From: Catenaria anguillulae PL171
Lineage: Eukaryota; Blastocladiomycota; Blastocladiomycetes; Blastocladiales; Catenariaceae
Length of the DNA stretch: 64,000 bases
Reading direction: 5' to 3'
NCBI GenBank assembly: GCA_002102555.1
Contig: MCFL01000071.1
Coordinates: 59,328 to 123,327 of the forward strand
A program made the position numbers and the translations under genes. The notes below the pieces were generated by a model that made no database searches, was not told the DNA's origin, and was given only the letters and a program-made list of their open reading frames with translations. Below are positions 42,638 through 54,612 of the stretch, piece after piece. Position 1 is the stretch's first letter; every line of letters begins with the position of its first letter.

Positions 42638-43053
42638 GGTGATTGGCAGCCAAGACCCCATGGCAGGTTGTGGACAATGTTTGCATGATGATTGGGGTCC
42701 CCACAGTTCCTGTCGCGTGAATGTAATCGCAGGCAAATCAATCTTGACATTTTTTTTTCTGCTGCTCGCAAGCACCTTGGCCGAGCTCCCTTTGTTTCTT
42801 CAAATGAACACTTGCTTGCATCGAAATCTGCTGGGCACTCGCCACGCCACGCTCTTGCCGCTTTGCCACGTCGACGACAATTTCGTTCACATCCCAAACA
42901 ACATCTTCCCAGTACGACTCATTTTTGAGCTGTTGAGAGCATGCGATCGGCCATACAAATACTCGGGGAAACCATAAGTTGAAGGGATTGGGGAAAACAC
43001 ATCAACCAACGCACTGCATTGCACTCACCAACACAATGTGAACCAAGATCATC
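42638..43053. other. Intergenic region of about 415 bp
   Basis: It lies between the small membrane protein gene and the DnaJ-like gene, both on the plus strand. Nothing distinctive was seen; the inverted duplication begins inside or just after it. Confidence 0.45.
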
Positions 43054-43776
43054 ATGACCCAAGAAATGGACCTGGACCATCGACCGCCGTCGGTTATTGC
43101 CTACGTCTTTCAACAGCTCTTGCTTCCTCTCGTTTGGCCCGACAAGTATGTACACGGCACACTGTACCCGGTCGGGACCATGTACCTGCTGCTTGGCGTC
43201 CTGGCCCTTCTTCTCTTGGCATCGACATTCCACACCCTCACCGGCATCCGCACCCACGCACGTTCCGGGTCGGCACTCGTCAGACGTCTTCGCCTTCTGC
43301 TTCTGTTGACGGCCCACGTCGCATTTGCCATCATTTCCCACCGCCTCCTGACATGCGAAACATGGAACCCATACACCTTCCTCGGTCTCGACGCCACTCT
43401 GTCGCCGCTCACTGCGACTAGGCGCGACATGCCGCAAGTCAAGCGCGCATACTTGTCGCACATGCTGGAACTGCGAGTCGACAGGCCCGAAGGCCGAAGT
43501 CGCGAGCACATCCAAGAGGCCGCCAGCCAGATTGCTCGAGCGTACCATGTGGTGAGCCAGAGTATCAAGTCGCCACAAAGCGTCAAGGGAATGTGGGTGC
43601 ATTTCGCATTCAGGAACATTTCGATCGCCTTTGCGCGAGTCTGCGACCATTTGGGGCTGCTAGCAGCGGCAGCTGGAGTTGGACTGGTTGCGCTGGTGGT
43701 GGCTGCCCGTTGGTCTCAGATGCACAGGCGGCAAGCCAATACGGAGCGGCCAGGTAACAAGAAAAAGGAGGAGTGA
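43054..43776 (+). CDS. DnaJ-like multi-pass membrane protein with degenerate J motif
   Basis: A single exon encodes 240 aa. Hydrophobic segments lie at about residues 40-58, 78-97 and 203-223. Between the second and third is a J-domain-like region: WNPYTFLGLDATLSPLTAT matches the DPYxxLGL start, and QVKRAYLSHMLELRVDRPEG fits helix II. The catalytic His-Pro-Asp is absent (RVDRP at that place). Helix III is IQEAASQIARAYHVVSQSI. The arrangement recalls Sec63 or other ER J-proteins, which recruit Hsp70 at the translocon, but loss of HPD argues against Hsp70 stimulation. The tail is basic (ERPGNKKKEE). A 5'-truncated copy is at 17125-17590. The start could also be the Met at 43066. Confidence 0.6.
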   Translation: MTQEMDLDHRPPSVIAYVFQQLLLPLVWPDKYVHGTLYPVGTMYLLLGVLALLLLASTFHTLTGIRTHARSGSALVRRLRLLLLLTAHVAFAIISHRLLTCETWNPYTFLGLDATLSPLTATRRDMPQVKRAYLSHMLELRVDRPEGRSREHIQEAASQIARAYHVVSQSIKSPQSVKGMWVHFAFRNISIAFARVCDHLGLLAAAAGVGLVALVVAARWSQMHRRQANTERPGNKKKEE

Positions 43777-44085
43777 ATCTAAGAGCCAAATGCCCCCCGC
43801 CACATCATGTTTCGCAGCCATTCGTTCGCCAAGGACACACAGCAGACACGATAGTTGAACAACCCTTTCATGCACTTCTGGACATTATCTCTACTCTCGA
43901 TCAGTGCGAGTTGGCTCCTGCGAGCAGCCGCGGACTCGAGCACGCTTGTGTTCTCTCATTTGTAATCTCACCGCTCTTCTGGTTCTCTGGTGACAACTGT
44001 TTATACGTGACTGGGAAAAGGCAAAGAACTGGTTGTATACACACACCTCATCAACGAGCAGCATCCACTTTGCCGGACAGCGCGT
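43777..44085. other. Spacer between convergent DnaJ-like gene and B'
   Basis: There is no gene. It is homologous to 16590-17124 but lacks the roughly 229-bp insertion found there. Confidence 0.55.
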
Positions 44086-46399
44086 TTACTCCACCTTGAT
44101 CCTGGCAAGCCGCTTCTCATCCACCAATCCAGATTTGGCCCACCATGATTTCACACATCTTGGCACTTTTTCGTCGCCGTTGAGTATCGACGACGGGCAT
44201 TCAATGGTTAATCCGGAGGCCACCTTGAACCACTCAAGCACATCACACTTCCCACACCGACTTGCCACTTCAAGGCACCGAGGAAGACTCTCATTCGTCA
44301 ACTCCTCCAATTCCTCGGCTTTACAGTGCCGCCGCCAATAATCCAGAATGGGGACACATGCAACGAGCTCGTCAATCACGTTTCCAGGGTCGAGTAACTC
44401 AAAAGAAGGGTTTTTCAGTAGGTGCTTGAAGAGATGTGCTTGAATTGGGTTGACAAATGGCCCTCGATTCACGGGCATACGAGTGCATACTTGTGGCAAA
44501 TTGGCATACCACCACAGAAGCGATTTGCCGTGGTTATCAATGTCGTACCAGTAGTGTGCATACATGTTGCCCCGTGTTGCCTCATCTGGGAACTCGTTGC
44601 TCGACCATGCCTTGGCAAAGTCCTGCTCGGATGCACGGGTAGAGTGCAACAACCAATCAAGAATGTCAATTCGGCCATGAACGCTCGCGTTGTGGATGCA
44701 CTTGACGAGATCGACAGGTTCGCCCGCATCATACCATGCTTCGAGCGAAGCCAACATGGAGTCTGATGTCTCACCTCTGCTTCGCTCACAAGCGTACAAG
44801 TAGGGTTGCCCTTGATGCAAGTCGTACACGTCCTTGAGCCAGCCAGCCTTTTGCATCCACCATTCAATCACACCAACCCGACCTTCGGAAAACACTCGCC
44901 AGAACACGATCCGAATTGATGGCGTTGTCGCGGTGCCTGATACAATCTTTGGAATGCGTTCTGCCAGCCAATCCAATACATGGACATGGCCCGCCTCACT
45001 TGCCGACCCAAAACTCCCACTCCAATCTTCCATGGTCATGTCCGTTGCAAACCCATTCGTAAACATCCATTCCAGGACATCGAGGCGCCCGTAGTAAGCG
45101 GCTGAGCCAAAGACTTTGGCTCTTTTGTCGCCCGGAGCAGGAAATGGAAATCCGTTTGCGAGCAGCCAGTCTAGAATATCGACACCTACTTTACCGCATC
45201 CTTGCGAAATATCGTATGGATCATATCCAAAATACCATCCCTTCATGTCTGGAATGGACAGGTCCACAGTGGCATGAATCCACTTGAGCAGCTCCAGCTT
45301 GCCAGATCCCAACGATGACTGCACAAGTTGGTTGCGCGATCCCAACAGGTACCCACGGCTGTGAAGCTCTTTGACAAGCTCCAGTTGGCCCTTTTCGCAA
45401 GCTTTACGAGAAAAAACGCTGTTGCTCTGAGCGAAACGCAACAAACCAAACGCATGCAACCAATCGCCGCTCGGCCCATTACACACGGCGTTGTAGCACA
45501 TGGATCGGAATTCCGAGCAGTGACTGGCACTCGCCTCGCCTTCAAGCACACTTTGCTCGATCCCATGCTGCAATGCCTCCATTGCGTTGGGTTGTGTCTT
45601 GCACCAGTCCAATACGGCGGCCTGGGCGTGGTAGAATGCGGTTGAAAACAATTCGATCCAATCCATCTTTGCACCCATCACGCCCGCCTTCAGCCTTGTC
45701 ACCCACCAGTCCATTACGTGCACATGTCCACGCCGGGCAGCGGCAAGAACCGCTTTGGCGCTGGCCGACTCGATACGAACTGCACCGACATTCTCGAGCA
45801 ACCAGTCAAGAAGATCCACTCGACCCTCATGTGAAGCATTCACGGCAACCAGTGCAAATGTGCTGGGATCGTCGCCTTCCTCCAGCTCCAAGTATGGATA
45901 CCCACGAGCTTTCCACCACTCCAACCACACGTGATCCTTTCGCTCGCAGAACGCCTCCATCAAGAAACAGTCACGCCAGTCCCAATCTACGAACAATACA
46001 GTTGGCCGATTCAGCCACCATTCAAGAACATCCGTGGATCCGCATTTCAGCGCAAACGTGAGCACGTTTTGCGGATCGTAATTGAGTGGCCGCCCCGCCG
46101 GCTGCTTGCTCCACTGTAACATGAATTCGAGCAAGGCAATGTCGCCGAGGCGGGTTGCCGAGTTCATGTCAACTTGTGGCATCAGCATGAGTGCGGCTTT
46201 GGTCCGAGCGGTGCATGGGTGCGTGATAGAACGTTGAGAGGTTGGGCGATGGCCGTGGGTTGCCAAAGTGAGGAAGCGGCGACGAGGTGGACGCAGATGG
46301 CGAGAATGGGTCGGCGAGCTCCCACGGTAAGCGGCGGGTCGGCGGGCTGGCCGTGGTGGCGAGCGCACAGAGTTGAGGATTCATTGAGGATGCATTCAT
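44086..46399 (-). pseudogene. Ankyrin-like repeat gene B', broken near the start
   Basis: ATG 46399 (MNASSMNPQLCALATTASPP) matches gene B, but several one-base changes between about 46340 and 46200 throw the head domain through all three frames. The segment reads LAICVHLVAASSLWQPTAIA in one frame and TKAALMLMPQVDMN in the next. From about 46205 to the stop at 44086 the frame is intact and matches B (GRVDLLDWLLENVG and WWAKSGLVDEKRLARI). Translation from an internal Met at about 46196 would give a protein without the head. It is followed convergently by the DnaJ-like gene, as B is by the DnaJ fragment. Confidence 0.7.
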
Positions 46400-46846
46400 G
46401 TCTAGTTATAGCATGGGCAGCCTGAGGAGAATGTCTGTGTATGGCCTGCTCAAAGAGACGAACCCGTCCTTTATGTTTGTTTGGAATCCAAGTCATTCCC
46501 CGGCGGCAACTTGATCTTGGTTGACATGAGTGACGGATCGACGGTCCGGCCGTTGAATCCGAGTCGGCGGCAACAGCTCTCGTCGGCGGAACTCGAACAT
46601 TTTGCATTCGATTCTGCATGCCTATCTCACAAGCATTGAGAAGAAGGTTTCCTTCACCTTGAACCTTGCCATATGTCATGAAATTGTCCGATACCGTCGT
46701 CTTTCCCACACCTCATTCTTGCTCATCAGTTCAACGCGACGTCAATGCGGCATGAACGAACGAAAGGAAAAGACATGGAACCGTTGTGTGATAAGGAAAC
46801 CGTATGTTAAATGCAATACACAAGAAAATGAAAAACCAACACTGCT
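46400..46846. other. Spacer between B' and D'
   Basis: There is no gene. It is inverted and related to 13898-14279 and 22832-23303, and contains the AACGGTTCC-type block in reverse near 46780. Confidence 0.5.
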
Positions 46847-49262
46847 CTACCGGACCTGAATTCTAGCAATGTCGGACTCGTCAACCAATCCCGACTTTGC
46901 CCACCACTCCTTTGCACGCCAACGGACCCTTGTCTCACCAGTCAAGATGGCCTCTGGGCACTTCATTTCCAGCCCCGATTCCTTCCACCAGTCAAGGATA
47001 TGGCGGTCCCCATGCTGGCTGGCCTCGGCCAAGCACTGATCCGCATTTTCCTCCAACTCGGCCACTCTGTCCGTCATTTTGCAGTACTCGAGCAACACAA
47101 CCTGCCCGCCGTAGAACTCTTTAATTGCAGACAATGGCCCGAGGAGTTGAAACGACGTATTCCCAAGCATGTGCTGGAGAAAATGAGCATGAATCGGGTT
47201 GTAATACGGCCCACGATTGATTGGCAATGCAGCAATGTGAGGCAACTTTGCTCGCCACCACACAAGCGTGCCACCATGGTTAAATATGTCGTAACCGTAA
47301 TGAGCTTGTAGAGCAGCAAGGTCCTCTTCATGAGGAAGCTCGTTGCTTGACCACGCCTTGATGAAATCCGCCTCAGATACCCGAGTCGGGTGCAGCAACC
47401 AATCAAGCACATCGATTCGCCCTTCAGTGCTGGCTTCTTGGATGCATTCAGCATATTCCACCTCGTACCCGGCATTAACCCACACTTTGAGCGCCGCCAA
47501 CTTGGACGGCACACGGGATTCGTAATTTGAATCGCACGCATTCAAGTAAGGAAGGCCATCATTCAAGTCATATGCATCTTTGAGCCATCCAGACTTGTGC
47601 GCCCACCATTCAATCACATCAACCTGACCATTGCCAAACGCGTGCCGGAGCAAATTGGTTGGAATTGGACTCGCTGGTGCGTTTGCAGTGTCCGCCCATG
47701 TTTTTGGAATATGCTCTGCAAGCCATTCCAGGACATTGACATGCCCATTACCACTCGCCGAGCAAAAACTCTCACACCAGTCCTCCATGGTCATGTCCTG
47801 CGCAAAACCATTCGTAAACAACCATTCCAAGATATCGAGTCGCCCGTACGAAGCAGCCGATGCAAATACATTGGCCCGCTTTTTGCCAGGAGCTGGCAAC
47901 CGGAATCCATTCGCGAGCAACCAATCCAGAATGTCAACATGCGCGACACCTTGCGAAATGTTATACAGATCGTTGCCAGAATCCCAATCCGCGACGTCTG
48001 GAATGGATGGGTCAATGTTGGCGTCGATCCACTCCAGCAGCTCAAGCTTGCCAGATACCAATGCAGACTGAACCAAATGCTTGCGCGAGCCCATCAAGTA
48101 CCCATAGCTATGCAACTCCTTGACAAGCTCCAGTTGACCCTGCTCGCAAGCTTCACCCGAGACCCTACTGTTCCCTTCAGCGAATGGCAGCAAATCAAAC
48201 ACATACAGCCACTCCAGAACATGCCCCTTTTCCACCACACTGAGGCACATGGACGAGATTTCCAACGTATTGCCGGTACGCTCACACTGCTCAATGCCTT
48301 GCTGCCACGCATGCATCACCAACGGTTGGCTCTTGCACCATTCCAAAACGGCAACCTGCTCTGATGAGAACAGTGCAGAAAAGACACCAGTCCAATCAAT
48401 CATAGGCTGCTGCAACCACGCCTCCATCACAGGCGGTTGCTTTCCACACCATTCCAGCACTGCAACATGGCCGCCAGAAAAGGCTGCCGCAAAAAACTTG
48501 GATCCAATCGATGTCAGCGGCCAGCACCCCAGCTTGTGTCTGCAAGAACCACCATTCCATGATGTTGACATGTCTTTTCTTTGCAGCAGCCACAATTGCT
48601 TCGGCGCCAGCCAGCTCCATTTGCGCTGCACCCGCATTCTCGAGCAACCAATTCAGGATATCCGCTCGCCCAGACTGCGAGGCATGAATCGTCAACTGCG
48701 CAAACGTGGTCGGATGGTCGCCTTCCGGCAACTCCAAGTACAGATATCCGCGGGCCTTCCACCAGTCCAACCACATCCGATCCTCTCTTTTGCAAAACGC
48801 CTCAATCACATCGCGGTTGTCCCAGTCCCACTTCAAAAACAGCGATTGTGGGCGAATCAACCACCACTCAAGCACATCGGTCGTGTCGCATTTGAGCGCA
48901 AAATGGAGCACGTTGTAGTCGTAATTGAGCAGGCGCCCCTTTGCTTGCTTGCTCCACTGAAACATCAATTCGAGAAGGGCAGTGTCGCCGAGGCGAGTGG
49001 CCAAGTTCATATCCACATGCGGCATTTGGATGAGGGCCGCTTTGGTCACGAGCGGCACATGAGTGCGTGAGAGAACGTTGAGAGGTTGAGCAATGGCCGA
49101 GGGTTCCCAAAGCGAGGAAGCGGCGACAAGGTGGACGCAGATGGCGATGATGGGCTCGGCGAGCTCAATGAGCAACGGTTTGGGCATCGGTGGTGCCCCG
49201 TTTGGGCTGGCGTTGGGCATGATAGGTTGAGGATTCATTGAGGATGCATTCATAGCGAACAT
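46847..49262 (-). pseudogene. Ankyrin-like repeat gene D', split by a one-base insertion
   Basis: ATG 49262 (MFAMNASSMNPQPIMP) opens the head and first repeats. Near 48490 a run of six T (AAGTTTTTTGCGG) replaces five in gene D, shifting the frame, and translation stops at 48396. The rest of the protein is intact in the new frame from about 48500 to 46847, including the C-terminal module that gene D lost (EYCKMTDRVAELEENADQ to DESDIARIQVR). D and D' thus carry different lesions. A homopolymer sequencing error would restore an intact gene. Confidence 0.7.
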
Positions 49263-49730
49263 TGCATGGGGTCTGCATCCATGGGAAGGGAGAGCTTCTT
49301 TTATGTATCTTGATTCTCACTTCAGCAGCTGGAAAGTGATTCCATATCGGGCGTCGTACACGATGGTTTGTTGGGAGCGGTCAGTTGGGACGCGACTCTG
49401 AGCGCAGCCCCTAAGATACCCGATGCTCGATGCTGGCTTCATTCTTCCATGCGCACGATAAATACATACTTATCTTTATGTGATGCCAAGTTTGCGTCCC
49501 ATGCCGCACATACGGAAGCATCTGCCTTTGGATCATGTACTTACACTGTCCACACAATCCAACTGCTCCACTGCCGTGGCTGATGGTGGCAGCGGGAAGC
49601 AAGCAGCTGTTGCCAGGTCGGTTGACAAGCAGAAAAACTTGACGGAAATTGCATGTAAACATGAAAACATACGAACACTGGAACAGGGACAGATGCAATG
49701 AACCGTGAAAGCCGAGACAATGCTAGTGGT
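49263..49730. other. Spacer between D' and C'
   Basis: There is no gene. It is inverted and homologous to the C-D spacer (19965-20420), with small indels. Confidence 0.55.
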
Positions 49731-52011
49731 CTACCAGATTTGAATTCGTTTATGCTGGGCTTCTTCCACCAGTCCCGAGTTTGCCCACCACTCCTTCGCG
49801 CTCTTGAGAATCTTTGTCTCACCAGTCAAGATTGCTTCCGGACACTTCATCTTCAGACCGGATGCTTTCCACCAGTCAAGGACATGACGTTGGCCAGACT
49901 CGGTGGCCGCCGTCAAGCACCGATCCGCATCCTCCTCCAGCTCTTGCACTTTGCCGGTCTTGCTGCAATATTCGAGCAGATCCACAAGCCCGCCGTACTC
50001 TTCAATCCCTGAAAACGGCTCGAGAAGCTCAAACGAGGTATTTCCAACCACATGCTTCAGATAATGAGCATGAATCGTGTTCTTATACGGCCCACGGCTC
50101 ACTGGCAGTGCAGCAACGTGAGGGAGATTGTCACCCCACCAAGCGAGCGAGTCGCCATGGTTGTCAATGTCAAAGTAGTAGTGCACAAACATGTCTCGAG
50201 GGACAAACTCGTCATCACCGTCACCGTCACCAGACCAGGCTGTGATGAAATGCTCTTCTGGCGCCTTGGCGGAGTGCAACAACCAATCAAGCACATCAAC
50301 ACGTCCATTGATGCTCGCACGATGGATGCATTCGGCGAAATGGATGGGTCGGCCTGCTTCAAACCAAGTCTGAAGTGCAGCAAGTTGCTTCGGGCCCAAG
50401 ACTTTGTCGTCGCATGCAGCCAGGGACGGGTGGCCTTGGCAGAGAGCAAACGTGTGCTTGAGTGAGCCAGATCTCTTCATCCACCATTCAACCACATCGA
50501 CATGGCCATACGAAAATGCGCCTTGAAGCATGATGACTGCCGGGGTTGGAACCGGTCGTGGTGCCATTGATGATGCTGGTGCACGTGAACCAGAGGCGGC
50601 GAAACGTTGAGAAAAGTAACCCGACAGCGACTCCAACATATCGACAGATCCTTGGCTGCTGGCAATGCCAAAGAACCTGCCCCAGTCTTGCATCGACATG
50701 CTGTCTGCCAAGCCCTTGTTGAACAACCAATCAAGGACATCGATTCGTGAATTGTGCACGGCAGTCTGGAAGACAAATGCCCGCTTGTCGCCAGGCAATG
50801 GGAATTGGAACCCATTCGCGATCAACCAGTCCAACAACTCAACACGTCCAACTCGGCAAGCAACAGCAAACGGGTCTTGCCAGGTCCAACCATCCCCCTT
50901 GTCAGGATGTGAAGTATTGACGGTCGCTATGATCCAATCCAGTAGTGCCAAATTGCCCGATTCCAGTGCATCCTTGACCAAATCCTCGCGCGATCCAACC
51001 AGGTTGCCCGTGGCATGCAACTCCTTGACCAACTCAACGTCTCCCTTGGCACAAGCTTGAGTGGAGACCCGCACATTTCCGCCGGCAAACGGGAGCAACC
51101 CAAAAGTCTTGAGCCAGTCGAGTCTGATACCTTTCCACACGGCTTGAAAGCACAAAGTTTGAAACCGTTGACGATCGGTCCCTTTCATTACTTGCTGCCA
51201 AGCGTCAACAGCTTGCAGCCGCCCCTTGCACCACTCCAGTACTGCAACATGGCCTTGGTCGAACCCTGCTTCAATCACCTCGACCCAATTGATTGTGAGA
51301 GAAATCGAACCGCTATGCAACTTGTCCAACCACCAATCCAGCACATCCACATACCCCTCGCGCGCGGCGGCTACCATTGCACTCTCACCGTCATTGGACG
51401 CAATTGCGGTCATGCCTTCCGCACCCACCTCACCAAGCAACCAATCCAAGATATCCAGCTGACCAGCGCGGCTTGCTTCCACGGCCGCATCTGTAAAGGA
51501 TAAGTATGTGATCCTTGAATCGCTGCGACCCTGTTGATTGCCACCATTCACGCCATTCGACTCGGCCCTTGCCACACATGGCACTTGCGAGTTGATACCC
51601 CCACTCCCATGTGAAAAAGAGACCGGGCTGACTCAACAACCAGTCCAGAACCCGTGGCGAATCCAGCTCCAATGCATCCCGTACAGTCTGCCACGAGCAA
51701 TAGTGCAAGGGCCGGCCCTCGGGCTCCTTGCTCCAATCCACCATAAACTTGAGCAACTTGAGATTATCGTCACGAGCGGCCCACATGAGATCCACATCGG
51801 GCCGGTGCATGAGAGCGGCCTTGGTCACGAGCGGAGCGTAGGTGCGCGACAGGAGCGTGGGCAGGCGGGTAGCGAGTGCGGATGCGGATGCGGTCATGGC
51901 CGGATACTGCGGAGCAGACATTTTGAATGAGCGGGCGGCCAAGTGGACACAGAGTGCAATGAGAGGCTTGGCTCGGCCAAATGGCAGCAGCGGCGCACAG
52001 GTCGTGGGCAT
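49731..52011 (-). pseudogene. Ankyrin-like repeat gene C', frameshifted
   Basis: ATG 52011 (MPTTCAPLLPFGRAKP) starts a frame that matches C for about 170 residues. Near 51490 four extra bases (GATCACATACTTATCC against GATCGCATTTCG) shift it, and translation ends at 51430. The remaining 590 residues are open in another frame to 49731, with DVLDWWL repeats and the family C-terminus. It differs from C and A in the region where those two are identical. It lies directly downstream of the PEX1-like copy, as A does of PEX1 in the left arm. Confidence 0.7.
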
Positions 52012-52212
52012 GAATGTGGAAGGTTGACTGAGAGTCAGTGCAGCATGGAGACTGAATGCATAGAGTTGATATCAGTATACAACGTGGCGGGCACTATGTT
52101 AAATATTGTTCTCAAAGAGGAGAGGAGAGAGGGCATCTCGAGAAGACAGTTGATGTCAATCAGACGCAATCAACAGTCGCATTGATTCCCATGGCGGCTA
52201 TGTACACCATCA

Positions 52213-52216
<4 letters not shown>

Positions 52217-52253
<37 letters not shown>
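52217..52253. repeat. T37 homopolymer just past the PEX1-like copy
   Basis: Thirty-seven consecutive T occur 13 bp after the stop of the minus-strand PEX1-like gene. The matching place in the left arm (11408-11417) has ten A in the opposite sense. The expansion therefore post-dates the duplication, or is an assembly artefact. Confidence 0.85.
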
Positions 52254-52254
<1 letters not shown>

Positions 52255-52266
52255 AATCGCATAGAT

Positions 52267-54371
52267 TTACGTTCGACAGGTTCCTCTGCTCAACAGCATC
52301 CACCTTTCAAACCGCTCCACTTCGGCTGGCTTGACACTTGGCTTGACCTTACTCAACGCTTGCTCGACTGCCCACTCGATTCCAAGTTCCTGCTGTTCCC
52401 GCGACCCTTGGATCGCCTGATCCTGCGTTGCCGCCACCAGTATCGCCCGCGCACGCACAACAAGTGCCTTCAAATCCGCACCCGAGTACCCCTCTGTCTG
52501 CCTTGCAACCTCAGCGATCCACTCTGCCCCCGTCATCGTCTCGCCCTCGTTTGCCACCAAGTTGCGCAAAATCTCGCCTCGGTCACGCTCATCGGGCAAC
52601 CCAACATACACATGAGCATCCAACCGACCAGGCCTGACCAACGCCTCGCTCAACATCCACGGATGATTGGTCGCCGCCACGACCACCACCCTGCCTGCCC
52701 CCGTGCTTCCGTCCCCATTGCTCGCCGCACTCAAACTCGCACACGTGTCGAGTTCCATGACGAGCTGCGCAACCATCTTGCTCGCCAACTCGCTGCCTCC
52801 CACGCCGCCGCTAAACACGGCATCCACCTCGTCCACAAACACCACGCATCCACCACCAACCGCCCGCGCCTGTGCAAACACCTTTGCAACCTGTTTTTCG
52901 GACTCGCCGACATATCCGCGGACGAGCTGTGCAACACTGATGGACAGGAACGGCAGGCCGCATTCGCCCGCGAGTGCGCTCGCGAGCAAGGTTTTGCCAG
53001 TGCCGGGCGGGCCATACAGGAGGATGCCTGCGGTGGGCGTCAGGTGCAAGCGGGTGTAGGCTGCGGCGTATGGGTTGGAGGGCTGGGGCCACAGCAGGTG
53101 GCGTGTGAGCTGGGATTTGACGTGGTGGAAGCCGCCCAGCGTGGAAAACGTGGAGGTTGGGGAAATGAGTGACGAGGTCGAGGTGGACGCGTCAAGTGTT
53201 GAGGCGCGGATCCGGGTAGGCAGTGTGTGCAGACGGGATGGCGACAGTGGAGATTCCATGGATAGCAGATGTGCGAGCGACACGTAGTCGGCAAAGAGAA
53301 AGCTCGAGCAGGATGTGTGCGTTGCGAGTGACAGGTATTCGGGTGGAACAGTCGACTTGTTGTTGGGACTGAGCGTGTTGAGAGCGAGCGAGAGGAGCGG
53401 TTGGCGAGTGTGTTGCGTGGGCAGCTCAATGTTGATTGTATCCTACAAAAACCATCAAGAGATGGTGAGAGATCATAAGGGATATCGTACGAGTTACTGA
53501 AGACAATATTTACGTACTGTGACAAGCGAGCGAAATGCGTCGGGCACTCGGTTTGTCTCGCGAATAGTGGCAATCACAAGAAACGACGAGCGCGAGTCGG
53601 CGGCAAGCATGGTGCGCAGGTTGTGCATGAGCGCAAAACCCATTTCCGCATTGTCAAAGAAGGTGTCGATATTGTCCAGAATCACTGTGAGTCGAGCGAG
53701 GACCAACTTGAATGTGTCAGCGGATCATGGCGTGTGCATGAATTGATTGCGAAGACACGCACGAGCGAAACGACCCGGCCCAAGCTCGACGGCCCGCTTC
53801 TTGGCAGCGTAAAAGTGGTAATCGATCCCGCGCTCGGGCAAGTGTGGAAAGTGCAAGTCAATCAACCCAGGCAAGAGCGTCCTTGTCTGTCAGCGGGGAA
53901 AGTCAGTAAAGTGCGGAGCGAGCGAGCGGTCAGGCCAAATGCCAGGAGACAAACGAACGGTAATGTCAAACTGCGAGACGACATGATGAATCAAGTATGA
54001 CTTTCCTATGGACAAATCAATGGGATCAGGTCAGCCAACGATTGTACTCAAGGATGGCGTCCACTGCATGCGAAGGATGATCACACCAACGCCAGTGGGT
54101 CCGCTGACGAGGACAAGCGGCGATTGGGCAAGGTACAATGACGCTTGCTTGAGCAGATCCGTGGCTGGATGTGGTGAGTTGGATGCCGCGGCCGAATACG
54201 CTTGAACGACTTGGTTCAATCTTTGGAGCAATGAGTGTTGTCGTGGTTGGGTTCAAACATTTGGGCGTGCCGACGACGACGGTGAGCGACAACATACTGG
54301 GTGGCTGCACTCGGGAATGCATGATACAGCATGTCGACAGCGGATTGCATTGTGTCTCCGGTCATTTTCAT
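52267..54371 (-). pseudogene. PEX1-like copy, D1/D2 intact but first exon frameshifted
   Basis: Exons 54371-54087, 54005-53959, 53886-53763, 53684-53518 and 53442-52267 mirror the left copy, with exons 2-5 of identical length. D2 keeps GPPGTGKT and VVFVDEVD, with scattered substitutions such as VAQLV for VSQLV. Exon 1 is ten bases shorter (+6 and -16 relative to the left copy), which breaks the frame before the D1 Walker A GPTGVG. There is no in-frame ATG between that break and Walker A. Either this copy is dead, it uses another first exon, or the true start of both genes differs from my model. Confidence 0.6.
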
Positions 54372-54612
54372 AGTGCTTTCAGAGATGAGCTTTTCAATAT
54401 TAGTATCGTCCGAAATATATCACAGCCGCAATCCGTCGATGTCGATGTGGTCTTTTGTCTCAAGGTGAGACATCAATCAGTGGAATGATGTGCCTGCGAC
54501 GGCCGTCAAGTCCGGCTTTTCTGTCTGCTGTCCATGTATCCATGCGCAATCGACCAAGAAAAACTCGCCGACACCGATACTAAACTACTCAACTGCTCAA
54601 TCCCTACCTACC

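Noticed and set aside
52252-53172. 306-aa plus-strand open frame over the PEX1-like copy
   Set aside because: Antisense to clear AAA+ coding sequence; its content is explained by that gene.
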